A stretch of 23,665 nt of DNA from Victivallales bacterium Lenti_02 (GCA_001603055.1 LVAZ01000005.1:1-23665), one strand, 5' to 3'; shown: positions 11,701 to 17,953, counted from the stretch's first letter. Numbers and translations are program-made. The notes: a model not told the origin generated them from the letters alone.

Positions 11701-11898
11701 CGCCACGCTCGCCGGCAAAGCCGCCCGCGTCGCCCCGGCCACAGGCACGACGAAAACCCGCGACTCCAGATACGCCCGCTGGTCCGGGTCCATCTGGTCG
11801 AAAAAGCTCCGCTGCGCCAGCACCGGCAGGCCCAGCAGAAGCAGGAACGCCACCCACCATCGGGAACACGAAACCGCGCCGGAACTGTCCGCCACCAT
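2734..11898 (-). CDS. Giant secreted papain-like protease with multiple beta-propellers
   Basis: This 3054-residue protein has an N-terminal signal segment (about residues 12-29). A C1-type peptidase domain (about 60-310) has all four expected residues: Gln77 and Cys83 in QGQLGVCGAYG, His242 in FHALTVFGYD, and Asn272 in NSWGPGWG. Then follow seven FG-GAP/VCBS calcium repeats (455-795), a fibronectin-III-like region (825-925), a kelch/Asp-box propeller (1012-1312) and two RCC1-type propellers (1470-1790, 1985-2300). InlB-like repeats lie at 933-1004, 1324-1467, 1806-1954 and 2325-2392. Two cohesin-like sandwiches (2396-2690), a cadherin-like module (2697-2787) and a duplicated GWNL...GYW tail (2914-3047) complete it. 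No I29-type inhibitory propeptide is visible. The ATG at 11898 leads straight into the signal peptide but has only a weak GGTGG ribosome site. Likely role: cell-surface or released protease with adhesive or binding propellers. The substrate is unknown. Confidence 0.85.
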   Translation of the reverse strand: MVADSSGAVSCSRWWVAFLLLLGLPVLAQRSFFDQMDPDQRAYLESRVFVVPVAGATRAALPASVANTLYLPAVTSQGQLGVCGAYGITYYVKTYQEAREHGWVRPDPAVDPEHCATTAYTYKLLRHGPMAGASPLQVAQNMVDFGAAAWEVMPYTDTIITTTWPAAEFWRAAAPWRARAAGVIQNLHLPEGQRTLKAHLASGDLASLALKAGPNVHGYPGGKHTSNDVLYGLDANPGDDFHALTVFGYDDNREYIDDATGELRRGAFLAVNSWGPGWGATIGTVDPAITTKGFCWLAYDLFQDTENVVSQAVVMVDRAGYEPKLMMQLGIVHAESKLFGSIATSGRGDHVIDLFPGLSMDAQPTDQNIWVDVSDLAAYGRAGFRVSLKDFSPSVRGTVPVLRVESWDGLHGLNSPDVPAETRYYMQSPPQPTEFYCGRYQNTFGLAGAALLQGDAAWGDADGDGDLDLVLTGWFGGGVGWKTFYYENRGAAGFAEVAKGLAAGHTARWVDVDNDGDLDLLVGSVGQTRLYRNNGAAGFTLAAPLPGCEPRCLAVADFDNDGRPDLCIGNQTDTAVYRNDGTGAFTKVDVGLPRLRSPLAALRGSQIVAADLDGNGFPDLVVTGILSADPADCPGQVYLNQGLPLAFAAVGDLLPAVGMPALALADQDGDGDLDLAMSGCDGSRQTRLFRNDGNGRFAEIADVRLPNLHNGGLVWIDVNADGRPDLLATGRERDVYGAYPNYSYTNDSVVLTQTERGTYEMFGPPLPDVSQGVASTADVDGDGNPDILVGGTLAQIFETDVSKLTAAVHLHGAAFPGWYEVNSAPAAPGNLAAAHDGHGRVTFTWDDGADAETPAAALQYILRCGTSEGGNEVLSGAVSLDNPGLLCRSGRSVEQVPTGTLYWQVRTRDGAGCLSPWSAVRTLAVPAYTPRYQLRLEVETGYTGTTSPAPGVHVYNANQNVPVTTTPAPGFEFVGWFGDTAGVADTAQTTVPMTGHRILRARFNPIPDPENPAWTRQAAALAGGNKSSGHSLESFGGYLLRMGGSVGGTRRNLVYVSSDGQYWQQLWQLAFEKGLWDWNDVPWPARAYHCSVVFNGKLWVMGGEDGWGQLADVWSTPNLFDWTKVTDSAPWGGRSSAACTVHAGKLWILGGDSAAGNLNDVWSSTNGSTWTQVTANAPWRAGAVQATTFNNRLVVLARGTDIWVANSEIWQSEDGANWERLTDSPAFGGRTGAILEVYNGQLVVAGGLDGSTYEVSNEVWTSGDGITWTRTAPGTDPHWTPRRYLASCLHDGKLWIVGGVDDAYFVWDDVWSLGAEPLPGTMGRLRLVALPQEGGTVTPSAGRSYVDTLGTVFELAAQPVPGYAFSHWVGPVADAASPSTTVVLAQDTLVEARFVSTAEQLVATVSPPMSGSVVPGTTQIPHGEWVTLTATAGFGYVFDHWEGDAAGITRTIEVLMDRPRTIRAVFVPDPYILPGAIACSATWATVVNTDGTLWAAGQNGNGQQGHWRSGNPGEFWPVALATGLRQAGINESGGIAITTQGKIVGWGRYWGMVDGQMQAHPVYSHLSGDIRGLSGMRTHYFFDRYGALFDGLNRPVEIGFNGEGLADVVALGEGPDSAFAVTRDGKLYAWGSNAFGQLGVDRAMSSHVYPQLVEAIAGARQVACGTLDLAAFTLVLLDDGTVWSWGDSTAGQLGRAGTADQPAPVPGLARIVKIVAGDRYGMALDQDGNLWGWGDNTFGQFGTGDYTDLAAAQIVATGIADVGAGPVYALVRRADGTFAWCGQVPGTAAPLTAWTVIPGLSYGDPSLTLDVSSDPAGLANIYPPAGQHRIAPNRPIPLHAEDTARYAFVYWSEGVADRLAADTTLTTATAASVSVRFRFQDDALAKLTVGAGVGGTTTPAAGEWGYVPGTVVTLRADPAVGYRFHSWQGAVGDTRNRTTTILMDRDQAVLARFVASPLSIPPQIATGRENNMGYDSLILHSDTRVQDFGAEASGSFVRLTTSANLDNVIAVAVGAQHQLALSRNGTVWSWDANQYGQCGTGETVENYTFPQQVRDAAGVLPRVARIAAGTHFSLALTNEGMLYSWGRNQAGQLGHSDGEPLVREARLALAGIGAMACGDQFALAVKTDGTVLAWGAGETGQLGTAPGRGSVPTLVPGLPAVVDVAAGGACAAALSATGEVWTWGGNAYGQLGRGTTGAWALPGKVAGLPVVTAVAVGPEHMLALDTNGTVWAWGRGDQGALGHGGTSHSSTPVQVLHPTVAQPLANIRSIDCHTISYAIDASGNLYQWGYDNSMFNDGTGIVSRPFQRGNYGAADPRQELVSLDLVCFPAGAGSISPQTGALFVNRGELVEIRARAAAGYRFVGWTGGISGTLPNATVKVQNNLRAVACFEPAAPTLRLAPVSLVPGGTARLNLFLEGDTASLEGVQAELLCPEGLQFGAPHRGLGLDSSIEFLYAVPEPRRAVLLASDLDGAPSLVADDGTPLAGIDLTAAADCVPGTYEVVFSGGAEQTVLSYAGGRTWTLPATVAATVEVLPESRISLLVVAAPLASAVVASESTPVSLPSCRSDREYYVELWIQDARGWGKSVAAVTLDLELPNLGQPTATEPTVFLDAVSGAIAGQTVLGFGGTLVEDILNPGQWTCLARLRVNPQTAGEGVAVLANARVELADGTELTVPAIRAMPTDGLLLAQVPNEVPVVLPTAPLAGRWGAQISGSLRAADANPDDVLTYTLVAGPAHGQLIAFDPLTGAFTYLADPFHSGGDRFTFTVSDGSLESAVATQELFVSQGWCASLSRGAEWCAFGQDADDDEALDMPAPGNATLAFQAGDSQSLLQRDMRPLVGTAVWRLAVAAKPEATVLSWNPLDIPDGLRMVQLAPGGGAQVLIDLRATASIELLADTAYLFDLAMPELCDLTLQNGWNLVAFPGTPVHDDVAALFAPAYEGGPAAVWLWNEDGYDAPVRLDPFVGYWLYASGDMARSVAVMPAFGNGVQLRAGWNLIGVPYPTALPTHDNLSSLVWTFRNLRYEPVSRLVPGTGYWVYAFADLMLVFAEENAP
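2758..3159 (-). repeat. Duplicated C-terminal GWNL...GYW module (coding)
   Basis: Residues 2914-2975 and 2989-3047 of the giant protease repeat the same pattern. It starts with [LQ]xxGWNL[VI], has a [VL]W.[WF] segment in the middle, and ends in GYW[LV]YA. The copies are diverged but collinear. The location at the very end of a secreted giant suggests a surface-retention or folding role. That role is inference, and I know of no characterised function. Confidence 0.6.
3829..4713 (-). other. Two tandem cohesin-like beta-sandwich modules (coding)
   Basis: Residues 2396-2535 begin with a G-T-A-R-L-N-L strand followed by 'LEGVQAELLCPEGLQF', which resembles the cohesin opening (G-x-x-V-x-V-P-V ... 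G-x-x-x-x-L-x-[YF]-D-P-x-x-L). Residues 2541-2690 look like a second, more diverged copy with similar length and strand spacing. The resemblance is to the fold pattern only and could equally be a related Ig-like or CBM2/3-like sandwich. Confidence 0.4.
4999..5946 (-). repeat. RCC1-type propeller B, about seven blades (coding)
   Basis: Residues 1985-2300 of the giant protease contain about seven units with the RCC1 pattern 'DG.[VL][WY].WG.N..GQLG', for example GTVWSWDANQYGQCG, GMLYSWGRNQAGQLG and GEVWTWGGNAYGQLG. Each is followed by a 'V..[VI]A.G..H.LAL' strand. The first unit is degenerate. A seven-bladed propeller is the expected fold. Confidence 0.85.
6544..7491 (-). repeat. RCC1-type propeller A, about seven blades (coding)
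   Basis: Residues 1470-1785 of the giant protease carry about seven RCC1-like units, including GTLWAAGQNGNGQQG, GKLYAWGSNAFGQLG, GTVWSWGDSTAGQLG and GNLWGWGDNTFGQFG. One blade (GALFDGLNRP) is eroded. It is separated from propeller B by two InlB-like repeats, so the two look like an internal duplication that has diverged. Confidence 0.85.
7963..8865 (-). repeat. Kelch/Asp-box propeller (coding)
   Basis: Residues 1012-1312 of the giant protease alternate kelch-like strands (GKLW[VI][ML]GG) with Asp-box-like turns (SSDGQYW, SSTNGSTW, SEDGANW, SGDGITW) at near-regular 50-residue spacing. About six blades can be counted. Both motifs belong to beta-propellers. The mixture makes family assignment uncertain. 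Confidence 0.7.
9514..10536 (-). repeat. Seven FG-GAP/VCBS calcium repeats (coding)
   Basis: Seven D-x-[DN]-x-[DN]-G-x-x-D loops begin near residues 460, 511, 557, 611, 666, 717 and 778 of the giant protease, each followed by a short L-[VL]-[TV]-G-like strand. Seven units is the number expected for a closed integrin-alpha-like calcium-binding propeller. Confidence 0.85.
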
Positions 11899-12286
11899 GC
11901 ACCCACCACCAATCCGGATTCATCAGGTTGACACTAGGCCATTCTTGGCGGCACTTCGCCACGCCACACCAACCCAGCGGCATATCCGCGAAACAACCAC
12001 CAGTATAAAAGGAACGTAATGGGAAGCCAAGCCAAGGTCAAACCCTCCCGCGACCGTGCGACGGAAAAACACCCCCACCCTTGTATACTTCCCGAACGGG
12101 GATGAGTATCGTCGAAACAGCCGCGCGGCCAGCCGGAAACCGGCAAAATCGGCGATTCCTTCATGGACCCGACCGGGCGTAGGCATGGACAGGCCGGGCG
12201 ACCGCGCTACGTTTGCAGCCATCCCATTCGGCGGGCGGTTGTTTGCCCCTGGCCGAAGGAGCGGGCCGAGCAACGGAGGTGTTCGC
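11899..12286. other. Divergent intergenic region between protease operon and epimerase
   Basis: This region separates the leftward protease operon from the rightward carbohydrate cluster. It holds a good leftward promoter. Rightward, the hexamer TATACT at 12084-12089 could be a -10 element but no -35 match lies at the normal distance. A hairpin GCCGG-AAA-CCGGC lies at 12132-12144. The long open frame reading into the epimerase from 12056 has no plausible protein content before the chosen start. Confidence 0.6.
12002..12030 (-). promoter_or_regulatory. Sigma70-like promoter for the protease operon
   Basis: On the minus strand TTGGCT (12025-12030) and TATACT (12002-12007) are separated by exactly 17 bases, close to the housekeeping consensus. 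Transcription would start near 11995, about 97 bases before the giant protease ATG. This is found by pattern only. Confidence 0.6.
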
Positions 12287-13558
12287 ATGGCAAGCGCAGC
12301 GGAAGTGACCGGGATTCTGAACCAGACGCAGGTCTATCTGACGGAGGTGCTGCTGCCCTTCTGGATCGAGCATTCGCCCGATCCCGCCTATGGCGGCTTC
12401 CTCACCCATTTCGACCAGTTCGGCAAGCCGACCGGCGAAACCACCAAAACCTTCCTGGCGCAAATCCGGATGCTCTACACCATGGCCAGCGCCGCCCGCG
12501 CGGGCTACGGCAACGGCCGCTGCGCGGAACTGGCGAAAATGGCCGCCGATTTCATTCTCGACCACTATTGGGACGAGGAGCACGACGGCTGGTTCTGGAT
12601 CGCCGACCGGCAAGGCAATCCCACCTGCCGCGACAAGGTGGGCTACGGGCACTGCTTCGGGGTCTACGCCTTCAGCGAATATTACCTGGCCACGGGCGAC
12701 GAGCGGGGCAGGCGGGCGGCGCTGCGCGCCTACGACGCCATCTGCCGCCACATGGTCGATTTCCGCCACGGCGGCTTCCTCGAACTGTTCCACCGGGACT
12801 GGACCCCGCTGGCGGGCGCCACCTCGGGCGGCGACCGCAAATCCCTCGATGTCCACATGCACATGATGGAAGCCTTCACCACCCTCTACGAGATGACCGG
12901 CAGCGTCAGCCACCGCCGCCATCTGGAGGAGGTGATCGAGCTGATCCTCGCCCGGATGCTGCACCCCAAGACCGGCCTGGGTATCGCCCAGTTCGCCTAC
13001 GACTTCACCCCCCTTCCCGCCATCAACTTCGACACCACCTGGGGCCGCGACGCCGACCCGGAGGCGGGCAAAGCCGCCAAACCCCTCGACCAGACGTCCC
13101 CCGGGCACAATGTGGAATTCGCCTGGCTGCTGCTCCATGCCGCCGACGTGCTCGGGCTTCCCCGGCAGACCTATGCCGGCCTCCTGCGCACCATGTGCGA
13201 CCACTGCGTCGCCTTCGGCATCGATCCCGAGTACGGCGGGGTCTACGCGGATGTCCCGATGGACCGACCCGCCACCCTGACCGAGAAGCAGTTCTGGCAG
13301 CAGGGAGAGGCCCTCGTCGCCCTGCTCGACGCCTACCTCCAACTGGGCGACGAGACCTACTGGCAGGCCTTCCGCAACGTCCACGACTTCGTCTTCGGCA
13401 AGATGATCGCCTGGGAGGCCGGGGGCGAGTGGTACGAGCGGCTGGACCGGCAGGGCAAGGTGCTCGACGGTGCCCTGGCCCATTCCTGGAAGATCAACTA
13501 CCACTCCGTCCGCGCCATGGTCCAGACCATCGCGCGCCTGCGGAAAATCGTCGCCTGA
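12287..13558 (+). CDS. AGE-superfamily sugar 2-epimerase (cellobiose/mannobiose-epimerase-like)
   Basis: This 423-residue protein has no signal peptide and is probably cytoplasmic. It matches the (alpha/alpha)6-barrel family of N-acylglucosamine and cellobiose 2-epimerases in length and in ordered motifs: the AQIRMLYTM helix (Arg61), DVHMHMMEA (His190, His192), GHNVEFAWLL (His274, Glu277), KQFWQQGEA (Trp337, Glu341) and NYHSVRA (His406). The paired catalytic histidines of this family appear to be present. Family members invert C2 of reducing-end glucose, mannose or their N-acyl forms. The exact substrate cannot be read from sequence, but the disaccharide-epimerase-like motifs fit best. The start at 12287 follows a strong GGAGGT site six bases upstream. 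The gene lies 32 bases before the secreted LamG protein gene, so the two are probably co-transcribed and act on products of the same glycan. Confidence 0.85.
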   Translation: MASAAEVTGILNQTQVYLTEVLLPFWIEHSPDPAYGGFLTHFDQFGKPTGETTKTFLAQIRMLYTMASAARAGYGNGRCAELAKMAADFILDHYWDEEHDGWFWIADRQGNPTCRDKVGYGHCFGVYAFSEYYLATGDERGRRAALRAYDAICRHMVDFRHGGFLELFHRDWTPLAGATSGGDRKSLDVHMHMMEAFTTLYEMTGSVSHRRHLEEVIELILARMLHPKTGLGIAQFAYDFTPLPAINFDTTWGRDADPEAGKAAKPLDQTSPGHNVEFAWLLLHAADVLGLPRQTYAGLLRTMCDHCVAFGIDPEYGGVYADVPMDRPATLTEKQFWQQGEALVALLDAYLQLGDETYWQAFRNVHDFVFGKMIAWEAGGEWYERLDRQGKVLDGALAHSWKINYHSVRAMVQTIARLRKIVA

Positions 13559-13590
13559 GCGCGGCAACCCGGAACGAACGGAGCATCACC

Positions 13591-16500
13591 ATGTGGCGGA
13601 ACTTGGCGATTGTCAGCATCCTGGCCTTGGGCATGGTCGCGCGCGGCCAGCAGGCGGCCCCCGACGAAGGACTCCTCTTCCATGCCGCCTTCGACGGCTC
13701 CGCCGAGGCCACCTTCGCCAAGGGAGCGGGCACTCCCCTCGCCGCCGCCGGGCTCGAGTTCGTGCCCGGCATCCGGGGACAGGCGGTGAAGGTGCCCCCC
13801 GGCGCCACGCTCGGCTATGCCACCGAAGGCAATCTGAACCCCGACCGGGGCACCGTCGCCTTCTGGTTGCAGCGTCCGGTTCTCACCCCCGAGGAGCTGG
13901 AAACCCTGCGCACCGTCTGGCGGGCGCGCTATCTCTTCGGCGGCAAAACCAAACAGGGCGGCATGGTGAATGTGCGCCTCGGCTTCGCCGATTTCCTCGT
14001 CGCCGAACTGGCCGGACGCAAGCTCTCGTCGAGCGTCTACGGCACCTGGGAGGCGGGCACCTGGCACCATGTCGCGGTAACCTGGGACAAGGACAGCGAA
14101 ACCTGTCTCTACCTTGACGGGGATTCCCGCCCCTATGGTCAGGAGACCCTTGGCGGGCTCCGCTACCGCTGCCCCTTCGAGCCGGAAAGCGTCCGGGAGA
14201 TGAACGTGGGCTGCCAGGGCACCGCCGGCCAGTCCGATCTGCCCATCGACGAATTCAGGCTCTACGACCGGGTGCTTTCCGGAGACGAAATCCGCGACCT
14301 CGTCCATGCGGAAGCGCCCCTCCATTTCCTGGTGCTGCCGCAAATTCTCTCTCCCGGCACGAACCCGCTCCGGCTCACGGTCACCAACCAGCGGCAAACC
14401 GAGGCCACCGCCCAATTTGCCTGGGAACTGCGGGATGCCGCGCAAAAGCCCATCGCCCAAGGCGCCTTCGGCCCCGTCGCGCTGGCCCCCGGCCAGGAAC
14501 TCGCCGTGCCGCTGGAAATCGAGGCCAACGCGCCGGGCGACTACACGCTGGCGCTGACCCCGGCACCGGGAACCGGGCTGCGCCGGATTCTCCCCCTCCA
14601 TCTGCCCAAACCCGCGCTCTTGGGCAAGGCGGAGCGCTTCCCCGAGCCCGAACTGGAACTGGTCGACCAGATCGACTGCACCCAGGAACTGGGGCCGGAG
14701 CGCTTCCTGCAACGGGGCGAATCGCGCCTCGTCCAGAGCCCCTTGGGCACCTACCGCGAAGCCGCCCCCGAGAAGTGGTCCCGGCTGGTCTACACGGTCA
14801 ACGTCGAGGCCGTCCAGGAACCCCATCTGGTGACCATCCGCTATCCGGACGACCGGGCCAGATGCGCCTATGTGATGGTCCGCAGCGCCAACAAGAAAAA
14901 CCACTATGCCCTCCATGCGGGCTATTCCGTCGGGGCGGAGTTCCCCAACACCAACGAATGGCAGACCGCGCACTATCTCTGGTGGCCCATGGAAACGCGC
15001 AACGCGCTGATGCTCTGCACCTGGTGGGGGGACCAGCCGGCCGCCGTGCGCGACATCAAGGTCGAACGCATCGTCGGCGGCATGGCCGGCATCCCGCGCC
15101 TGGCGGTCCACGCCCCGCCGGACGAGCCCGGACGGATGCTCGCCATCGAATGGGAGGACGCCTCCCTCGCCAGCAATTTCGGCTTCGACCTGGAACCGAA
15201 ACTGACCCTCGACCGCTTCGGCGAACTCACCGACCGCCTGATCGCCTACATGGGCTTCACCGGCATGGACACCCTGGTCTACCCCGCCACCTTCTACTTC
15301 GGCCCCATGGTGCGCCATCCGAAAACCACCGGTCTGGGCAACCGTCTCGAACTGCACCCGGAGGGTTGGCTCGAACTGCTCATGCACCGCTTCTCCCAGG
15401 CGGGACTGACCTGCTATCCGACGCTGAACTTCCATTCCACCCCGGCCATGGTCGAGAGCAACGTGGACGACCCCATGCGCATCGCGGCGGGCGAGGACAC
15501 CTTCTTCCAAGTCCCCTACGACGGCGTGGTGCCCCGCTACACGCGCGGTGACAGCACCCTGAACCCGCTCCATCCCAAGGTTCAGCAGCAGACCCTCGAA
15601 ATGATCGAGGCGATTGTCGCCCGCTGCGAGAACCACCGCGCCTACGGCGGCATCCAGCTCTGTTTCTGGCCCTACCGCCAGATTCCCTTTTGCTTCCTCG
15701 GCATCCAGCACGGCTACGGGGACACCACCATCCGCCTGTTCGAGCAGGATACCGGCATCCGCGTCCCCGTCCCCGCCGCGGACCCCAACCGCTTCTACCA
15801 ACGCTACCGCTTCCTCCTGGAAAACCACCGGGAGGAATGGATATCCTGGCGCTGCCGCAAAATCGCGGACAACGTGGCGCAGGCCGCCGCCATCGCCCGC
15901 CGCAAGAATCCGAACGCCAAAATCCTCATCCCCCTCCTCCAGGAAGCCTGGCCCGACGAAATCGCCCTCTACCGGAAACTCCTGGCCGGACGCAGCACCA
16001 GCGAAACCGAATGGCGCGAACGCGGCGTGGACCCCGAACTGCTCGCCCGGATTCCCGGGGTGCTCGTAAAACGCCAGACCCGCGACGCCTACCGCCGCTA
16101 TCTGCACTCGAAGGAGGCGAAAAGCTCGCGCGACAACGCCTCGAGTTGGGAGTTGACCGAACTCTTCCGGAACACCCCCTCCGGTGCCTATCCCTTCAAC
16201 CACTACTACGAGCACCGCTGGGACGAGGTCCCCGTGCCCGGCGGCTGGTGGCGGGACGAATGGTCGGCCGGCACGGCCAACGGCGGCGGGCGCTACTATC
16301 TGGAACGCTCGGCCTGGTCCGTGTTCCTCCAGGATGCCCAGTCGCTCAGTCGCGGGGCCTGCTCGGTGGAGGCGCAGGCCAGCATCTGGGAACACCGCGA
16401 ATTCGCCCGCGCCTACCGCACGCTGCCGGAGAAACCCTTCACCCTCTGGACCCGGACCGTGATCGAGCCCGCCGCCGTGCGCCAGTACGACGGCCCGGCC

Positions 16501-17538
16501 GGACACTACTTCTACGCCGTCAACGCCATGTACTGCCCGCTCGAACTCACCATTCGCCTCTCCTCCCCGGAACCGGTGACGGACCTCGCCAGCGACGAAC
16601 GCCTGAACGCTGCCGATGGCGTGCTGAACATCACCCTCAAACCCTACGAACTGCGCTCCTTCCTCGCCGCGCCCGGCACCACCATCGCCGACATCCGGGT
16701 GGCGGTCCCCGCCGAGGTCACGGACAACCTGCGGCAACGCTTCGCCGCCCTGCAGGAAGCCGCCGCCAAGGCCCCGGCACAGCTTCCGGAAACCGACCGG
16801 GTCGCCTTCGGGAAATTCGTCGCCGAACTCGCCTCCCATCTGGCCGAAGGACGCTATTACCGCGCCTGGCGGGCGCTGGAAAGCGAACAGGCCGACCGCA
16901 TCCTGACCCCGGCTCCGCCCCCCGAAACCGGAGTTCCCGCCCCGCCCGCCGCTCCACCGGAATTGAACCGCAATCTTCTCGCCAACGGCGGCTTCAATCT
17001 TCCGGCGGGAAACACCCGCGAGGAACGCCTCGCCGCCACCGGCATCACCGACCGTTCGCCCAACGCCATCCCCGGCCTCAACAAAAACCGCAAGGGCGAG
17101 CCCATCCAGGCCGCCAGGGTCGAAGTGGTGCCCGACGGGGGGCGCGACAATTCCCCCTGCCTGCTGGTGGATTCCCCCCAGAACAGCTACTTCTCGCTGA
17201 TTGTGAAGCTCGACCAGGAAGTCGTCCCCGGCTACGACTATGAGCTGAGTTTCTGGATTCGCAGCGACCGCCCCCATACCGTTCCCTTCCTGCTGGGCAC
17301 CGACTACAGCGGCGGCAAACGCTGGAACTACCGCCTGGCCCTCGATCTGGCCGGCGAATGGCGGCAGTGCCGCTTCGTCCTCACCATCCCCGAGCGCTTC
17401 CCCGGCGAAGCCCTGACCCCCAGCCGCATCTACAACCTCACCCTCCGCAACGGCGGCGACCGGGAAGCCTTCTTCCCCGCCAGCTTCCGCCTCGATGACC
17501 TCACCCTCACCTGTCTGGGAAAAGACCTCGCGGACTGA
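13591..17538 (+). CDS. Secreted LamG / putative glycoside-hydrolase barrel / C-terminal CBM-like protein
   Basis: This 1315-residue protein has a signal peptide (about residues 1-20). A LamG/concanavalin-type jellyroll (about 28-235) carries the typical GTVAFWLQ (from 87) and WHHVAVTWD (from 158). Two beta-sandwich regions follow. A region at about 531-950 has the alternating strand/helix look of a TIM barrel, with GGIQLCFWP near 686 and a conserved-looking WISWRCRKIADN segment. A coiled, helix-rich linker precedes a final jellyroll (about 1126-1310, beginning NLLANGGF) resembling carbohydrate-binding modules of the CBM4/9 kind. I cannot assign a glycoside hydrolase family or name catalytic residues with confidence. 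The start has a GGAG site seven bases upstream. Likely role: extracellular polysaccharide binding and cleavage upstream of the epimerase. Confidence 0.8.
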   Translation: MWRNLAIVSILALGMVARGQQAAPDEGLLFHAAFDGSAEATFAKGAGTPLAAAGLEFVPGIRGQAVKVPPGATLGYATEGNLNPDRGTVAFWLQRPVLTPEELETLRTVWRARYLFGGKTKQGGMVNVRLGFADFLVAELAGRKLSSSVYGTWEAGTWHHVAVTWDKDSETCLYLDGDSRPYGQETLGGLRYRCPFEPESVREMNVGCQGTAGQSDLPIDEFRLYDRVLSGDEIRDLVHAEAPLHFLVLPQILSPGTNPLRLTVTNQRQTEATAQFAWELRDAAQKPIAQGAFGPVALAPGQELAVPLEIEANAPGDYTLALTPAPGTGLRRILPLHLPKPALLGKAERFPEPELELVDQIDCTQELGPERFLQRGESRLVQSPLGTYREAAPEKWSRLVYTVNVEAVQEPHLVTIRYPDDRARCAYVMVRSANKKNHYALHAGYSVGAEFPNTNEWQTAHYLWWPMETRNALMLCTWWGDQPAAVRDIKVERIVGGMAGIPRLAVHAPPDEPGRMLAIEWEDASLASNFGFDLEPKLTLDRFGELTDRLIAYMGFTGMDTLVYPATFYFGPMVRHPKTTGLGNRLELHPEGWLELLMHRFSQAGLTCYPTLNFHSTPAMVESNVDDPMRIAAGEDTFFQVPYDGVVPRYTRGDSTLNPLHPKVQQQTLEMIEAIVARCENHRAYGGIQLCFWPYRQIPFCFLGIQHGYGDTTIRLFEQDTGIRVPVPAADPNRFYQRYRFLLENHREEWISWRCRKIADNVAQAAAIARRKNPNAKILIPLLQEAWPDEIALYRKLLAGRSTSETEWRERGVDPELLARIPGVLVKRQTRDAYRRYLHSKEAKSSRDNASSWELTELFRNTPSGAYPFNHYYEHRWDEVPVPGGWWRDEWSAGTANGGGRYYLERSAWSVFLQDAQSLSRGACSVEAQASIWEHREFARAYRTLPEKPFTLWTRTVIEPAAVRQYDGPAGHYFYAVNAMYCPLELTIRLSSPEPVTDLASDERLNAADGVLNITLKPYELRSFLAAPGTTIADIRVAVPAEVTDNLRQRFAALQEAAAKAPAQLPETDRVAFGKFVAELASHLAEGRYYRAWRALESEQADRILTPAPPPETGVPAPPAAPPELNRNLLANGGFNLPAGNTREERLAATGITDRSPNAIPGLNKNRKGEPIQAARVEVVPDGGRDNSPCLLVDSPQNSYFSLIVKLDQEVVPGYDYELSFWIRSDRPHTVPFLLGTDYSGGKRWNYRLALDLAGEWRQCRFVLTIPERFPGEALTPSRIYNLTLRNGGDREAFFPASFRLDDLTLTCLGKDLAD

Positions 17539-17563
17539 AAAACCGCCCAAGGGTTCAGCATGA

Positions 17564-17689
17564 AAAACCGCTGCTGGAGTCGCCAGGATCGTCTATGCCG
17601 ACGGCAGCGTCATCGTCTGTAATTCCACCGACCAGGATTTCCCGTATAACGGGCGCACCGTTCGCCCCCTCGCCTATGAATTGTGGTGA
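17564..17689 (+). pseudogene. C-terminal remnant of a lost gene
   Basis: In one frame, bounded upstream by an in-frame TGA at 17561, the sequence reads as a protein tail: RIVYADGSVIVCN ... NGRTVRPLAYELW, then TGA at 17687. The 'R..Y.DG..V..N' strand followed by a 'NG..V.PL.Y' strand resembles the closing beta-domain of many secreted glycosidase-like proteins. There is no start codon or ribosome binding site. I interpret it as the stump left after a deletion. The family match is impressionistic. Confidence 0.5.
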
Positions 17690-17789
17690 TCCGCGCCGGG
17701 GACTCTTGCATTCCACGCGGGCGGCGGCATGCTTTCCCCCGGCCGGGAGAAGCCGCCTCCCGGCACTTCCTTCAACCGGGAGAAATACC

Positions 17790-17894
17790 ATGACCCGCCG
17801 CTCCGCCACCCTGCTGCTGGCCACCCTGGTGTCTCTCGCCATGCGGGGAGCGCCCGCCATGACCATCCTGCACCTGTGGACTCTGGTTCCATAG
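17790..17894 (+). CDS. Orphan 34-codon signal-peptide ORF
   Basis: An ATG preceded by GGGAGA (spacing about seven) opens MTRRSATLLLATLVSLA, a convincing signal peptide with an APA cleavage site near residue 23. Only 11 residues follow before TAG. It is either the truncated head of a lost secreted enzyme or the detached signal peptide of the GH50-like gene 60 bases downstream. The GH50 frame is open across this segment, so a single frameshift would join them. A genuine tiny secreted peptide is also possible. Confidence 0.4.
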   Translation: MTRRSATLLLATLVSLAMRGAPAMTILHLWTLVP

Positions 17895-17953
17895 CTGGGC
17901 CGACCAGACAATGGTCCCCGCCCGCCCATGAACGACCAACCAAGGGATCTCGC

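Larger units (their letters stand above)
17539..17953 (+). other. 415-bp inter-gene gap with gene debris
   Basis: The gap between the LamG protein and the GH50-like enzyme is long compared with the 32-bp gap upstream. It contains the C-terminal remnant at 17564-17689 and the orphan signal-peptide ORF at 17790-17894, which are annotated separately. I see no terminator or strong promoter. Confidence 0.5.

Noticed and set aside
7699..11931. 1410-codon plus-strand open frame opposite the giant protease
   Set aside because: It lies wholly antisense to a protein with clear catalytic motifs and regular repeats. Its translation is low-complexity Gly/Arg/Pro/Val-rich, with no domains. Long antisense frames are expected in GC-rich genes.
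12084..12104. TATACT hexamer and a following 26-codon ORF (ATG at 12102) as a promoter and leader peptide for the epimerase
   Set aside because: No -35 match lies 16-18 bases upstream, and the ATG would fall almost at the transcript start without a ribosome site. It was kept only as a weak possibility.
13498..17550. 1350-codon minus-strand open frame opposite the LamG protein
   Set aside because: It is antisense to a well-supported gene and has no ribosome site or recognisable domain.
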